In this document: in pieces, positions 52,534 to 64,000 of the stretch | How positions within the stretch are numbered: position 1 is the first letter of the stretch | Layout of the letters: each line of letters opens with the position of its first letter | Assembly (NCBI GenBank): GCA_013397455.1 | Contig: VYZB01000167.1 | Location: 1,242,758 to 1,306,757, forward strand | Direction: 5' to 3' | Length of the DNA stretch: 64,000 nt | DNA from: Crotophaga sulcirostris | Taxonomy: Eukaryota > Chordata > Aves > Cuculiformes > Crotophagidae | The notes under the pieces: model-generated | Told to the model about the DNA's origin: nothing | Databases searched by the model: none | Seen by the model: only the letters and a program-made list of their open reading frames with translations | Position numbers and translations under genes: made by a program

Positions 52534-55500
52534 GTAAAGTTTATTCCATTTTGAAAAAGAATCAGGCTATTTAGTGGTTGAAAATCAATTGCAGCATCAG
52601 TTGTATAATTTCTATTAACAATATAGCTTTGAGACAGAAGTAAGCAATAATCCTCAGAAGTTCAAAGTTCCATGAATTAAGGAAAACTTTTATTTTCCAT
52701 TAAATGGTTTCTAACAGTAGGTCAATTTAGAACCACTTGTTTCAATATAATCTATTATTTTTGCCATAGCAGGTACATGAAACAGTAACCCCAAACAGTA
52801 ACCATCAAATTTTAATACAAAGCTAACTAGAATTCAGAATTTCACTGTTGGACTATTTGAATTATTTAATTCAAATTAACATAAGTACAGGAAAATCAGA
52901 ATAGTTAGAGCTATATCGTGATTCTCATATTGCAGGGAAAGATACCTAACTGCACAGATAACATTCTATTAATCAGTAAAGCTGATTGTCTATTAACTGT
53001 GAGCAAAATATTTGTAATCTGATCTTTGATACGTATTTTGGTATTAAAAAAAATGCCTATATATGGGTTGGGTGAGGCCGGAGAAATTAAGGATTAAAAA
53101 TATTGATTAGAATCAACTTGATTGCTGGGTGGGTGCTTAGACATTTTGGCCTTGCATTTTATGTCTATGCATATATAAGCTTATCCTCACACAAACTAGG
53201 CAAATATTTAAAATACAATAGCTTATTGAAAACCATTAAATTTCCTTGGTTTATAGTAGCTGAACATCTTTTTTCGCCTAGATAAACATTAAACAGAAGA
53301 CACTGAGTTTTGCATTAAGTTGATAATGCAATTTTCAGGGGAAAAAAGAAGGAAAATCTGTAAATATGTCAGACTTTTCTTGCCTTGCATGAAATGGAAT
53401 AGTATCTCCTTCTGAAGACGTGTGGTTTTGCTGAGCGTGTTTCTTAAATTCACTTTAACTTAGTTTCCTTTAAGAACTGTTTTAATGCCAAAACACCTTT
53501 TATGCTATACAATCATATTATATAAAATAGTGAATTTCAAGTCCTGTTACAATCTTATAATTGACAGAATGAGTTCAGCAATGACATTCATTCCCTTTTT
53601 AAAGATAAAATTAGTTTAGCTCTTTGCAAATGTCTGTATATATATGCTGAATGAGTGATAGAATTTTCCTTTCAAGAGAAATATCCATGCTTATTTCCTG
53701 TATTTTAACAAAAATTTTAGACTATTCATACAGTTTTTCCTTATTTTTTTCCATTCTGTTTCCTTTATTTCTAGAATAATTCCACTATTAAAGTTTATAT
53801 AAAATAAAAGCAGGTCTAAATTGCTGCAAGTTATGAAGTGTTACTTTTTATACACCTTATCAAAGAAATGTTCTGCTTGGCTCTTATGGTGATATGACAG
53901 GAATATTTCTGAAAAACTGTTGAAAGAATAGAAAAAAAAAAATCTGTAGTCCTGAAATGTTGGGATGAAATCATATATGTCTAGAGAGGTGAGAGAACAA
54001 TCAAGAGCTCCAAAGAAAGGCTTTCTCCCTGTGAAATGCCCTACAGTATTTCTTTCCTGGATAAATTTAGGTCGCTTAGATTTAAAGCTTGACCAGTTTT
54101 GGTTGTAAATGAAACAGGTAGTTGTTTATACAGGAGTAAGGGCCATAAGCATATCAAGCTTGTTAGCTTTTATCTGCATGTTATCTCTGGATTGCCTTTA
54201 AATGATATAGGATTAACATCTTAAAATGTTGTTGACTAATGGTTTACCTGGACTGTAATTTTCTACAAGGAGAGAATCTTTAGCATTAAAGACTCTATTA
54301 AATATCTCTGAATCCTCTGGATATTATAAAAACCTAGAAGGTACGAAGAAGAGGTTTAAAACTGACAATCGTAATTGTGAATATAGCACTTGAGTCAAAA
54401 AGGCCAGGCTCACGTAAGCTTCTTGACTGTAATTTAGAGACTGTATCACTGCAGTTGGAACCCAGGCCTTCAGCTGGGCACCATAGTTTTTAGTGGTGGT
54501 TTCCAAAATCTTAAGTAGACTTTAGTAACTCAATCATTATTACTTCATATATGAGAGGAGAGAAAGGATTCTTTATTCACGGGATTAAAAAACGTCTGTA
54601 GCAGTATTTGCTTCACTCATGTTGTTAATCTTTAATTACGGTTTTCATCTATAAGCATTCAAAGTTTTTTTATTTTTTTTAAAATACTGGCCAAATAAAT
54701 CAATATTGAAATGCATATTTGCAATCTACTGATTTAAAGTATTAGGATAGGTCTTAGTTCTTTGTAAGCGTTGAATATCTATTTTGACCACATCGACATA
54801 TCTCCCTTCTCAGTATTAGCATAATACAGAGTACTTCTGTGAAATACTTATGTATATGCATGAGGAAGGCCTGAAATCTACATCTGTAAGAATTTTGTGA
54901 CTCTACTGCTACTGGAACACTTCCAGGTTTGCAGTGTACCTTCAAAGTAGCTTCTCGTGCATCTAGAATGTATTTCATATAGTGTTTTACAACTCTATGG
55001 GCATTTCTGGTTTTCCAAGCTAACAGTATGACTTTGTGCATTCATTCATTGACCTGGAGTTATTCTGATAGCTATTTTGCATGATTTAGTATTCATACTT
55101 TACAAACTTAGTCATGTGAAAGCACAATGAATTTCAAATTTTACAAAATTGTACAAAGAAAATACTACAAAAAATTGTCTGCATTATCAGACAGGAAAAG
55201 ATTAAAATACTTAACAATGCAACTTTGTTTACAGTGCAGCTTCTCCCAGCACTGGTGTCTGGTTATTAGTGTTATAGCCATTGGATATAACCATGTCAGG
55301 AGATACCTTCAGTGTAGACATGTTGAAATTCAGCTCTTACTACATGGTTGCTTTTTACGTGCTGGTACTTTTTGACCAGCACTTGTCTCAATACTAGTGA
55401 CGTGTGGCTAGAGTGAAGTCCATTTTCCTGGTCTTACTTTCAGTTTATGTTCAGTGACTTTATTTTTCTTAGCAATTTGTTCTTTTATTGTCAATAAAAA

Positions 55501-58171
55501 TCCACAGCTAAAGATACATATTTTGTAACTCCTTAGGATTCAAGCCTAGTGGATTTGCTGGTTGTATTGCCACAGTTCTCAGTCACATAAGTAAACCCGA
55601 ATCCTAGAAAGCAATAACTGCTTTTCAACTGTTAATACAGTCTTCTCAGTGCAAAGCCGAGGGCCTGCAGGATAATGTGGATGAGATATTCTTTCTCAGT
55701 AAGTGAATTTTGATCTAAGAAAGTTTTATTTAGCCTTTTTAGGTCTGTCTGGATCTCAATCCAAGCAGCACTACCTCCACTTCTGTCTTGGTTGTTGGGC
55801 TCTCTGAGGAGTAGCATTGCAACTTACAATTCTGTGGTGGTTTCATAGAATTTTGAGATATATTTCCACAATACTTTGGCAGTTCATTGGGCTAGAATCA
55901 TATGGGGAGAGGGATATGTGTCTAACAGCAGCAGATACTAGACTAACAGCAGAGCAAGCTGTGTAGCAGTTACTGAGGGGCACACATGCACAAACTTCTA
56001 ATAGGATATTCTTGGCTCTTTAACCTAGACACCGTTGACAAACATTCTGCTAGATATTCTTTTTGTCATAAATGTTAATACAAACAAGATCCCCTAAACC
56101 AAGGCCTCATATACTGTTGGAATATTACAATTTTATATGAAAGACCTGTTATATAGAAACATTTATAGCTGTTTGACATATAGCAAACCTGCAACGGACT
56201 TTGAGCAGACAACTATTTGTTGTCTTATCAGAGATGTGTATAGAATTAGTATAGTTGGTTCGATATAAGGTCAGAAGATACTGCTCTGATCATCCAGTCA
56301 GACCTGCTTTATAGAGTAATCCTTACAATTTTCTGAGTTATTTCCTGCTTGGACTGCAGCACACCATTTTTAAACCCAAACAAACTCAAACAAGATTGTT
56401 TTTTAATTTCCAGGCATGGACAGTCATTTGCTGTCATCCATTAATTCAACAGTTGAGTTAAAAACCAGTATATTTTCCACAGCTGAGTTTGCTTAGCTTC
56501 ATATTTCTGTGTTCAGACAGAAATAGCTTCATAACTTCATAAACTGCTTTGTTTGCTAAACTAAAGGAGCTCAAATACTGCATTAATAGACAGTAATCAA
56601 GTTTTCTCCTAAACTCTGTTAGCCATCAATACTGTTGTTCTAATTCGGACAAGAAAGCAAATATAAAGTATCTAATTAGTATTAGTTCAAAAAGCAATTA
56701 TTACTGTGGTCAAAGCAATTATTTTTGTGGTCCTGCTAATAATGTGGTTATCTCTAATCACAAGCTTATTTTGGTTAAGCCAGCTAATCAGAGTCTAAGT
56801 AGGTGGCAAACATTGCTACAATGGAAGGTATTGTCACTTCTGCATTGTTTCCTTAATGGAATGTAAAGGACATACACAAACACTTTGAAATGTATTTATT
56901 CTTACCCAGCCATCCAAATTTAATATACTTAAACCTTTCAGGGATATCTTATTCTGAAAATGTGGATATAGACCTATACTTTACAATTTGAAAGAGCTTT
57001 GCCTACAGCGTCAACAATCTCTGGAGCTCCAGAGTTATGGACAAAGGAAGTTGTGCAAGGACTGATCTTTATTTACTCCTACTGTCTGTTCTGCTGAGAT
57101 TGGTTTACTTCACTTGCAAGAAAAAGAATAAGAGGAATCCTGGAAGGGAGGGTAGTGAGTGATGCTTCACTAGTTCTTTGGAAGCTTAAGAAAATATCTT
57201 CAGGAATTCTAACCAACTTTTTTGCTTGATTTCTCTTAATTTTCTTTTCCTTTAAGTATTTTTTTTTCCTCACAGTCCTGTTTAATCCCAATTCTATTTG
57301 TTATAGTATCCCAATTCATTGAGAATTTTGATTAAACATTCCCAGACCTCTTGCTTACAGGAAGAACCCCAGAAGGCTTTAAAGTAGTTACATTCAGAAG
57401 TCAGGTTTCAGCCTAACAGAACTAGAATAACAGGCTCTCTTAAATATATAAAAATCACAATGATGAGATAAGACAAAACAGAAGTAAAAGCTTTCCTGTC
57501 ACAATCTACCACAACTGTGACTAAAATAAAATTAACATTCTGCAATCTGTTGCAGTCAGATGCATTTTTTAAATGTAGTCCATGTAACATTTGTGGATCA
57601 CTACAGCTTTAGAAAACTACTTTAGGCAGGAGGTAAAGGGTTTTTTACAGTCAAAACCCCAACCACTTATATCCAATGTGTACATGTATGAATACATACA
57701 TAGTAAGTTTTATTGTGTTGTGTTGTAGTCAACAAAAAATCATTAGACAAAATAATTTTTAGAAACCCAAACATATAAAGAATGGAAAGTTTATAGTCCA
57801 GGAAGGGAGAGATAAGAAAATCCTACAAAAAGACTAGTGCTAATATGTTTTTCGTTGATGCTATTTTTTAGCTGTTACTGCAGATTATTTGCTTTGGTAT
57901 TTAGTGTTTGAAATCTATGGGTCAGTAGTTGTATAAAGTCAAGCATCTAAGTCTCCTGAAAAATCTAAGTTTACAGAGTTCTTCAGTCCTGCTCAGTTAG
58001 CATAATAAGACATGCTGATTCTTTTTTTTTTCCTTTTCTCTCCCGAAGTGCCATCCAGAGTAAACCACCTTAGTTAACCAAGAAAACACACAGCTGGCAC
58101 TTCTGATTGTTTTTATTACTTATAGCAATATTCAGTTAATGATATTTTTCAAGTAAATATCCATCTGAATA

Positions 58172-58240
58172 TTTAGTGAATCCGTACTTCAAAGGAATTT
58201 TAGTGAATTTGGGGAATTTTAGTGAATCCCTACTTCAAAG
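58172..58240. repeat. Short local direct repeat
   Basis: TTTAGTGAATCC-TACTTCAAAG occurs at 58172-58193 and again at about 58218-58240, a 46-bp period with one mismatch. A shared AATTTTAGTGAAT core lies between the copies. It is a small local duplication. Confidence 0.75.
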
Positions 58241-58570
58241 ACAAAATTTTGAAAGGGGAGAAATACTGCAGAATGAATTGAACAGTAACTTTCTAGTGGA
58301 TAAAACAATCCCTGGAAAATATTCAAATCTTGCCAACAGCTTCTGTCTTTTGATGCTAAGTTTTTACTACTGGTAGAGCAGAAAACAAAGAATATGAGAA
58401 AGACTAAAGTCAGCTTTCTGAACTGAATGAATATTGTTGTGCTTTGTTTTTTTTTAAATCAGATAGCATTGCTAAGGTTAAGTGAATTTAATATGCTATT
58501 TTTACAGAATTTAAATAATTAAAAAATTGTAGTTTTATAAAGAAACAGTGTTGTCTCTGGCATAGAATCA

Positions 58571-58593
58571 ATCTTTGACATAGAATCAAAGAT
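58571..58593. repeat. Small inverted repeat
   Basis: ATCTTTGA (58571-58578) and TCAAAGAT (58586-58593) form a perfect 8-bp stem with a 7-base loop. CATAGAATCA is also directly repeated at 58561 and 58579. Probably chance or slippage. Confidence 0.6.
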
Positions 58594-60572
58594 CGTTTTA
58601 ATTATAGGTTTTCTAGTTGTCTTTAGAGAAAATAAGTAGTACCCAGTTATGTTTTGCATATATGATGAGTTACCCTTATTCAAAACAGACCCCAAGTAAA
58701 TAGCAGTGCATGTAATAAATATCAGTCTACTGAAATACTTTTCAAGGATGATTATTTAACTCAGTGACCTTGTTCATAATTGAAAATACCTCTAACTCAT
58801 TATAGATAACCACTAACTCATTTTATAAAGTAAAAAATTGTTCCAGTTTTATCACAGCTTGAGTAGTGCCAAACTAATGTCAGAAAGAAAGATGTAGAAA
58901 TGAAAAGGCAAAAATCAAATCTATATACATTTGTAGATTTTTTTCGACATATATATTTCATCACAAGAGTTTTTCTTGTTTAATCCTTGTTTCTTTTTCT
59001 TATGCATAAATTCTTTATATGCAGTCTTTTCGTAAGTGGTTTCTTTCCAAAGCATTCACTTGCTGGTAGTCCTTGAAATAGATGAAAATGTGGTGAATAA
59101 CAAAATCTAACCAGTATTGGTAAGAATATTTAGCATCTAATGCAAAAGTAATAGTATAGTATGCTGTGTCTGCTGCATTCTGCAGGTTTAACTGCCATTA
59201 AGGTGTCTGTAGTTATACAATTGGGATGTGGTTTTTGCCCTATGTGGTCACAAGAGTGGAAAATCCAGCTGCAGTGTGCCAGATTGTTGCCACCAGTACA
59301 TACATCTCTAAGCATGGTTCAGAAACCCGTGTAGATGCACAAGCAAATTGCATAAAGAAAAAATGGGCTGGAAAGGTTGCTTATGAAGGGAACATAAAAT
59401 TGAAAATATTTACTGCCTAGTAACCAGAAAATACAGATTAGTTCTCGTTAAAAATATTTTAAGTAAATGTGTTTGTGTAAATTCTGTATTTAAACACCCA
59501 ACAAAATAATCTTGGAAATAATTTAATAAGGTGCATGCTAGTTCTGATTCCTATTCAATAATTTTAGTGTAACAAAAGCACTTTTTTGAAACAACACAAA
59601 AAGTTACCAGCTCATATTTCACAAAAATAATTGGGAAAACATTGTGTATTGCAACCATCCTATGAAAACTACTTGAATACTGGATTTTTTTTCAAAATAA
59701 TCACAGACTGCCTCTTCCCAAGTGAATTTGAGGTTGAAAATATTTCTCCTGAGTTTCATTATGTGAACTGAATTTAAGTAAATTTTTAATTTTATACTTT
59801 TAAGTATATTTCTGAAATGAAATGCTAAAATACATAACTTTTGCAGTATTTTGAAAATGAAGCTCAAAAAACCAGAAGTATTTTAGCCTTTTATTAAAAT
59901 GTTTGTCCAAAGAGCAAATATATACAATTTCAGAATGGAGTTAGTTATTCATCCAAAGAATTAATGTGGAGTTACAACCATCATTTCTATAAGTAGAAGT
60001 CTGAATTGGGCACAAGGCTGACATTTCATTTTCAATTACTTTCTTTTTGAATTTGCCTGATTTTCCGTTCAGTGCACATATGTATATTATTCTGAGATAA
60101 TCCTATGAAAACAGTGTATCCTTACTAGAGGTGAGGAACCAAAGTTAGTAGAGAGCTTTAGAACAAATGCCTTTACTACTTTGTATCTGGAAAGTGGCTG
60201 TTCACTGTTCACTGGCTATAGGTGCAAGACCTTGATGGCAACAGACCAGACAGACAGTGACTGTTTGGTAAAAATCCCTTTTGATGGTATCCCTTTGTCT
60301 GAATTTAACCCCTTGAATTTTTCAACCGGGGGATGTGCTCTGCACTGCAGCTAACACTGTCTGTTACATATACAGGGCTTCTGATTGTAGTTCCACGGCT
60401 CAGGTTTTGCTAAATTCTGTATTTTAAGTGCTGTTTCACCTTCTGAGTTTCCTATTCTATTCTCAAAATCTGCACTTAGATTTTGATTGCGGAATTAATC
60501 TTCTTAACTTAGCCCAAGAATCCTTTAACTAGTTTGGTTCAAAGTCTATGTAAACCAGCATCTCTTCTCCCC

Positions 60573-60593
60573 TTTTTTTTTTTTTTTTTTTTT
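60573..60593. repeat. Poly-T tract
   Basis: About 21 T in a row after TCTTCTCCCC. It could be the tail of an antisense retroposed sequence, but the sequence to its right (60594 on) matches no gene or SINE I know, so it is listed only as a homopolymer. Confidence 0.85.
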
Positions 60594-63500
60594 AAGAAAT
60601 GACAACAAATGTAAAAGGTACATAAAAAATAATTATTAGTAAATGCAAATACAGATGTTCACCCAACTGTGTTCCATATTCCTCTATATTTTTCTGGTTG
60701 AATATGCTGCACAGTGTAATAAATCGATTCATTGAACTAATGGTATTTAGTTTTTTCCTTTTACATTTCTGGATTTTATTTTAATAGTATACCTATTACC
60801 ACTGTATAAATTTGTGAGCTTTATTTGCATTGAATACTTCACTTCCACAAATTCTTTGCTATTACAATGATTTACTCTTTGTTATCAAATGGCCTGGGAT
60901 GCCGAGTTTGATACCAATTCTCCTGATGTTAAAGATAAAGAGGGAACTGGAGATGCTCTATTTCAACCTGAACAGACAACTCTGTCCTACATGTTATCTA
61001 AATGTCTGCTGGTGGTGCTCCATACCTTTTCAGGAGAACTCAGGATGTGAAGGATGGAAGGAAGGATATGGGGAGAGAGCACAGATGAGAGGAGGTAGCA
61101 GTGCCTGCTCATCCACTTCCTACCTCCAAAATGCCTTGGGTGTCATCATACCTCCTCTGATCACAGGAAAAAGTTAAATCTGTACTTTCTGGTAATTTCT
61201 CCAGGTCTTTTTCTCAGCACTGCTATTTTCTCTAGAAGACACGTTTCCAGAGGGATTGTGACAGACGTAGGTGACTATAGAGGACAAGGACACAGGGGGG
61301 ATGAACAGGAATGTGAGTCCTTGCATTTCAAGGACTGGACAGGGAAGTGACAATCCAGATAGGGAATGAGTTGACAAAACACAGAGATTCACGTTGCCAC
61401 TTCTAGCTCACTGAAATACTGCTGACCCTTCCAAATCTTCCCTAGATAATATTAAAAAGCACTTCATGATTTCCAGCCACCTTATCTCCAAATCCTCTTG
61501 CAATCTCAGTGGTCCTTTCTTCCTGCTTACTCAGTTTCCCAGTCTTTTCACTCCTTACCTTCTTGGTTGTCACTAACCCCTCCCATACACCTCTGTAACT
61601 GAGTCCTCTATTCCAAGTTTATACAACCTTGTTTTTTGCCTATACTGCTAAAGAAGCTTTGAACCACCTCTGGGTGTAGGATTTATACCTATTTACTGCC
61701 CATGGTGGTCATTTGCCATATATTTAAAATAGTGTATTTTGTTCATTTTTGGCAGATAAAAATAGGCCATCCTTAAAGAATTAAATAATTCTTAAAAATA
61801 ACTTGTATTTGGATTTTGTCCTTTAAGGTTTGAATGACAATAGGAAAGCTGTCAACTCTTGTCAATCACTTTGTTATATACTTGACAACCTCCAGTTAGA
61901 ACAAAAGAGAAGAGCATGGCTCAGGAGTAGCAAACCTAATTGTAGACAAATAAAAGAAAATTCACCCACATGAGAGAAAGAAAGGGCCGAATGACATTGT
62001 GTGTTTTTCCTTCCATCAGCCTTCATTTGTCAGTGTCTGCTTGACAAGATAAGCCAGATAAGTAAGATTTTAACTCTTTATTGAACTTTTTACCTTTTCA
62101 TTTTGCTAACATCTTTTTAAATGAGTAGTTTTTGTATACAATAGAAAATAGTACGGTTCATCCACATGGGTACGTAAGGAATAGGTACCCCGTAGATTTA
62201 TATCAATGTATTCTGACATCTGTGTCTGACTTAGCAAAAAGTTGAACTGTGAAAATTTCTCATGATGAAATATTGTTGGGTTATTTAAACTACCTGTATT
62301 TTCAATACATTACTAAGATCTGCAGTAGATATCAATTTAATCAACTCATAGAACCTAGAGCCTGATATTCTGTGCATAAATCAATTACTGCTCTTTCCAG
62401 AAATCTTTTTATGGAAGGTTGAAGAGCAACCTGTTCATTGTTTTCTTTGTGAGCTTTGAGCATTTAGATTTTAAACAGTTTGTTTCAGAACCTCTTCTAA
62501 AAAAATCTATTCCAAGCACAAGAATATTAAATTATATTAGCTGCAAAATAGTTGAGAAAATGTGACAAAACTTGCCCAATGAGAAATTCTTGTAAATTTT
62601 TTAATCTGTAACAAGCTTTGCTGCTTTAAGGATGGATTCCAAAACATATCTGTGTCCCAGTGTCTCAGGAGAGGAAATATTTTTGAAAGGTGATCGAGTA
62701 TTTAATGTGTGGTAGTATTTTTCTAGGAAATAATGAATGACTAGTAAATGAGGATGTGGTTTCATTCTTGAAAGCATAAGCTTTCTAGAAGTGTGAGTGA
62801 GTTGCTTGGTAGTTAGTGAGGTTATACCTCAGATTTGTTTTTTGGCTTCCTGCTTCTACTGTTAATAAAAGCTCGGGTACTGTTCAGAAACCCAGAGAAA
62901 AGTGTGGTTAGTATGAACAAGGAGATAATATAAGAGGATATTTACAGAAATGACAGAGTAGTTTACCAAGGCTCTAGTGAAGTCAATACAAAAATTATAG
63001 GTTGGTTCAATGTAAATAGGTTTTCAGAGATAGGGTATTTCTTCTCCTTTTCAGAAAATAGTTTCCTAACATTCTCACCATTGGTGTTCTTTTTCATGTG
63101 TTTCTTAACAGAAAACCTTCTTTCTCTTCAAAACACAGTTTTTGAAAACTCTTGGACATTCTTCTTCTTGGTAATAGTGTTATTTATTAAACAGTAACTC
63201 CTCAAGATTATATACAATTTAAAGCACTGAAATCAGAAAAAGAGTCCAGTACAAATGAATGTGTATGTCTGTTCAAGATCCTATTATCTTTGGCTTACTT
63301 TGCTTTGAATTGATTGCAATGTAGTAAGCATTAGAGGTAGGGAATGTGTATCTTCTCAGTTTTTTGTATAATGGTAGCGATATGAATTTTAGTACCTGAT
63401 GGATATTTGAATAAGTTTGATTCTATTGATATTAATTTGACTGAGTAAAAATTGATTTACTTTTTGATTAATTTTTTGAGTAAAAATAAAATATATGCCT

Positions 63501-63720
63501 AAGAGAATCTTATTTCTTCTGGCTCTAAAGTTAGTGATAATGTGAAAAACACTCAATCATGTGCTAAATTTTGAAGTAAATATAGCTTTTAGATATTGGG
63601 TGTAATTTTGTACAGCTTAGCTCTTATGAGATACTCCTGTAAAGAGAGTCAGCCTTCCAGATATGACAAATTCTCCAGTGAAAGATGATTATTGGTGTGT
63701 AGGAATTCTTTCTAAACCAA

Positions 63721-64000
63721 TGGTGTAGGTTAATCCTAGTTGGCAGCTCAACCTCACACAGCTGATCACTCACTCCCCTCCAGTGGGATAAGGGAGAGAA
63801 ATTAGAAGGGTAAAAGTGAGAAAACTCATGGGTTGAGATAAAGACAGTTTAATAGGCAAAGTAAAGTTGTTTCTACAAATAAAGCAAAACAACAAATTCA
63901 TTGACTACTTCCCATTAGCAGGCAAGTGTTCAGCCATCTCCAGGAAGGCAGGGCTCCATGACACATATTGCTTACTTGGGAAGACAAACGACAAACTCCT
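63721..64000 (-). mobile_element. Endogenous retrovirus LTR, antisense, cut by window end
   Basis: From 63721 the + strand reads TGGTGTAGGTTAATCC, GATCACTCACTCCCCTCC, GTGGGATAAGGGAGAG, GGTTGAGATAAAGACAG, TTCAGCCATCTCCAGGAA, GCAGGGCTCCATGACAC and TACTTGGGAAGACAAAC. I recognise this as the reverse complement of the R-U5 end of an LTR that is abundant in many bird genomes. The terminal TG on this strand corresponds to the LTR's closing CA. An ATTAAA polyadenylation signal lies on the minus strand at 63848-63853. Whether it is a solo LTR or flanks an internal region cannot be seen. No coding sequence is present in the window part. Confidence 0.7.

Larger units (their letters stand above)
52534..64000 (+). 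other. DMD: DMD intron 48, 5' part
   Basis: Opens GTAAAG after exon 48 and continues beyond the window; the human intron is about 38 kb, so an exon 49 need not be near. The 52.6-63.7 kb stretch is AT-rich. In it I recognise only a small direct repeat (58172-58240), a small hairpin (58571-58593), a long T run (60573-60593) and, at the right edge, an antisense LTR (63721 onward). Open frames here are short and unsupported. Confidence 0.9.

Noticed and set aside
60573..60700. Antisense processed pseudogene suggested by the long T run
   Set aside because: No coding remnant or target duplication could be found next to the homopolymer.
1..64000. CRISPR arrays, operons, bacterial islands or a novel defence-type system
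   Set aside because: The window is vertebrate intron and exon sequence; no regularly spaced repeats or dense coding clusters exist.

Overview
This is vertebrate, almost certainly avian, genomic DNA: a 64-kb slice through the middle of the dystrophin gene (DMD), transcribed on the + strand. Four exons can be read, and each has GT-AG splice sites in the expected phase. They correspond to human DMD exons 45 (14376-14551, 176 bp), 46 (27407-27554, 148 bp), 47 (29525-29674, 150 bp) and 48 (52369-52533, 165 bp). The first three match the human exon lengths exactly. Exon 48 is 21 bp shorter than the human exon. Spliced together they give 639 nt, or 213 in-frame codons, covering the second half of spectrin-like repeat 17, all of repeat 18 and the start of repeat 19 in the central rod. 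Human lengths, sequences and intron sizes are quoted from memory.

The bird assignment rests on several CR1 retrotransposon copies ending in the octamer-type ATTCTATGAT tail typical of birds, on an LTR at the right edge that resembles a widespread avian endogenous-retrovirus LTR, and on introns that are long but shorter than the mammalian ones. There are 20 N at 30487-30506 and one N at 23830, so this is a draft assembly.

Layout. 1-14375: 3' part of intron 44, with no recognisable transposon. 14552-27406: intron 45, with an ancient CR1/L3-like relic (about 16.0-16.8 kb), a CR1 (18.7-20.0 kb) and a CR1 fragment (24.1-24.6 kb). 27555-29524: short intron 46 with an antisense CR1 tail. 29675-52368: intron 47, with a short antisense CR1, a long sense CR1 split by a nested 199-bp hAT-type element (44.0-46.2 kb), and an antisense CR1 (47.9-48.7 kb). 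52534-64000: 5' part of intron 48, ending inside the antisense LTR that begins at 63721.

The only host coding sequence I can support is these four exons, and they act together as one transcript segment. Most other open frames are chance frames in AT-rich intron or decayed CR1 reverse transcriptase. I see no new gene system here. The points most worth a second look are the nested hAT element, the divergent repeat 18 that has lost its helix-C tryptophan, the exon 48 length difference of exactly one heptad, and an in-frame upstream acceptor at exon 48.
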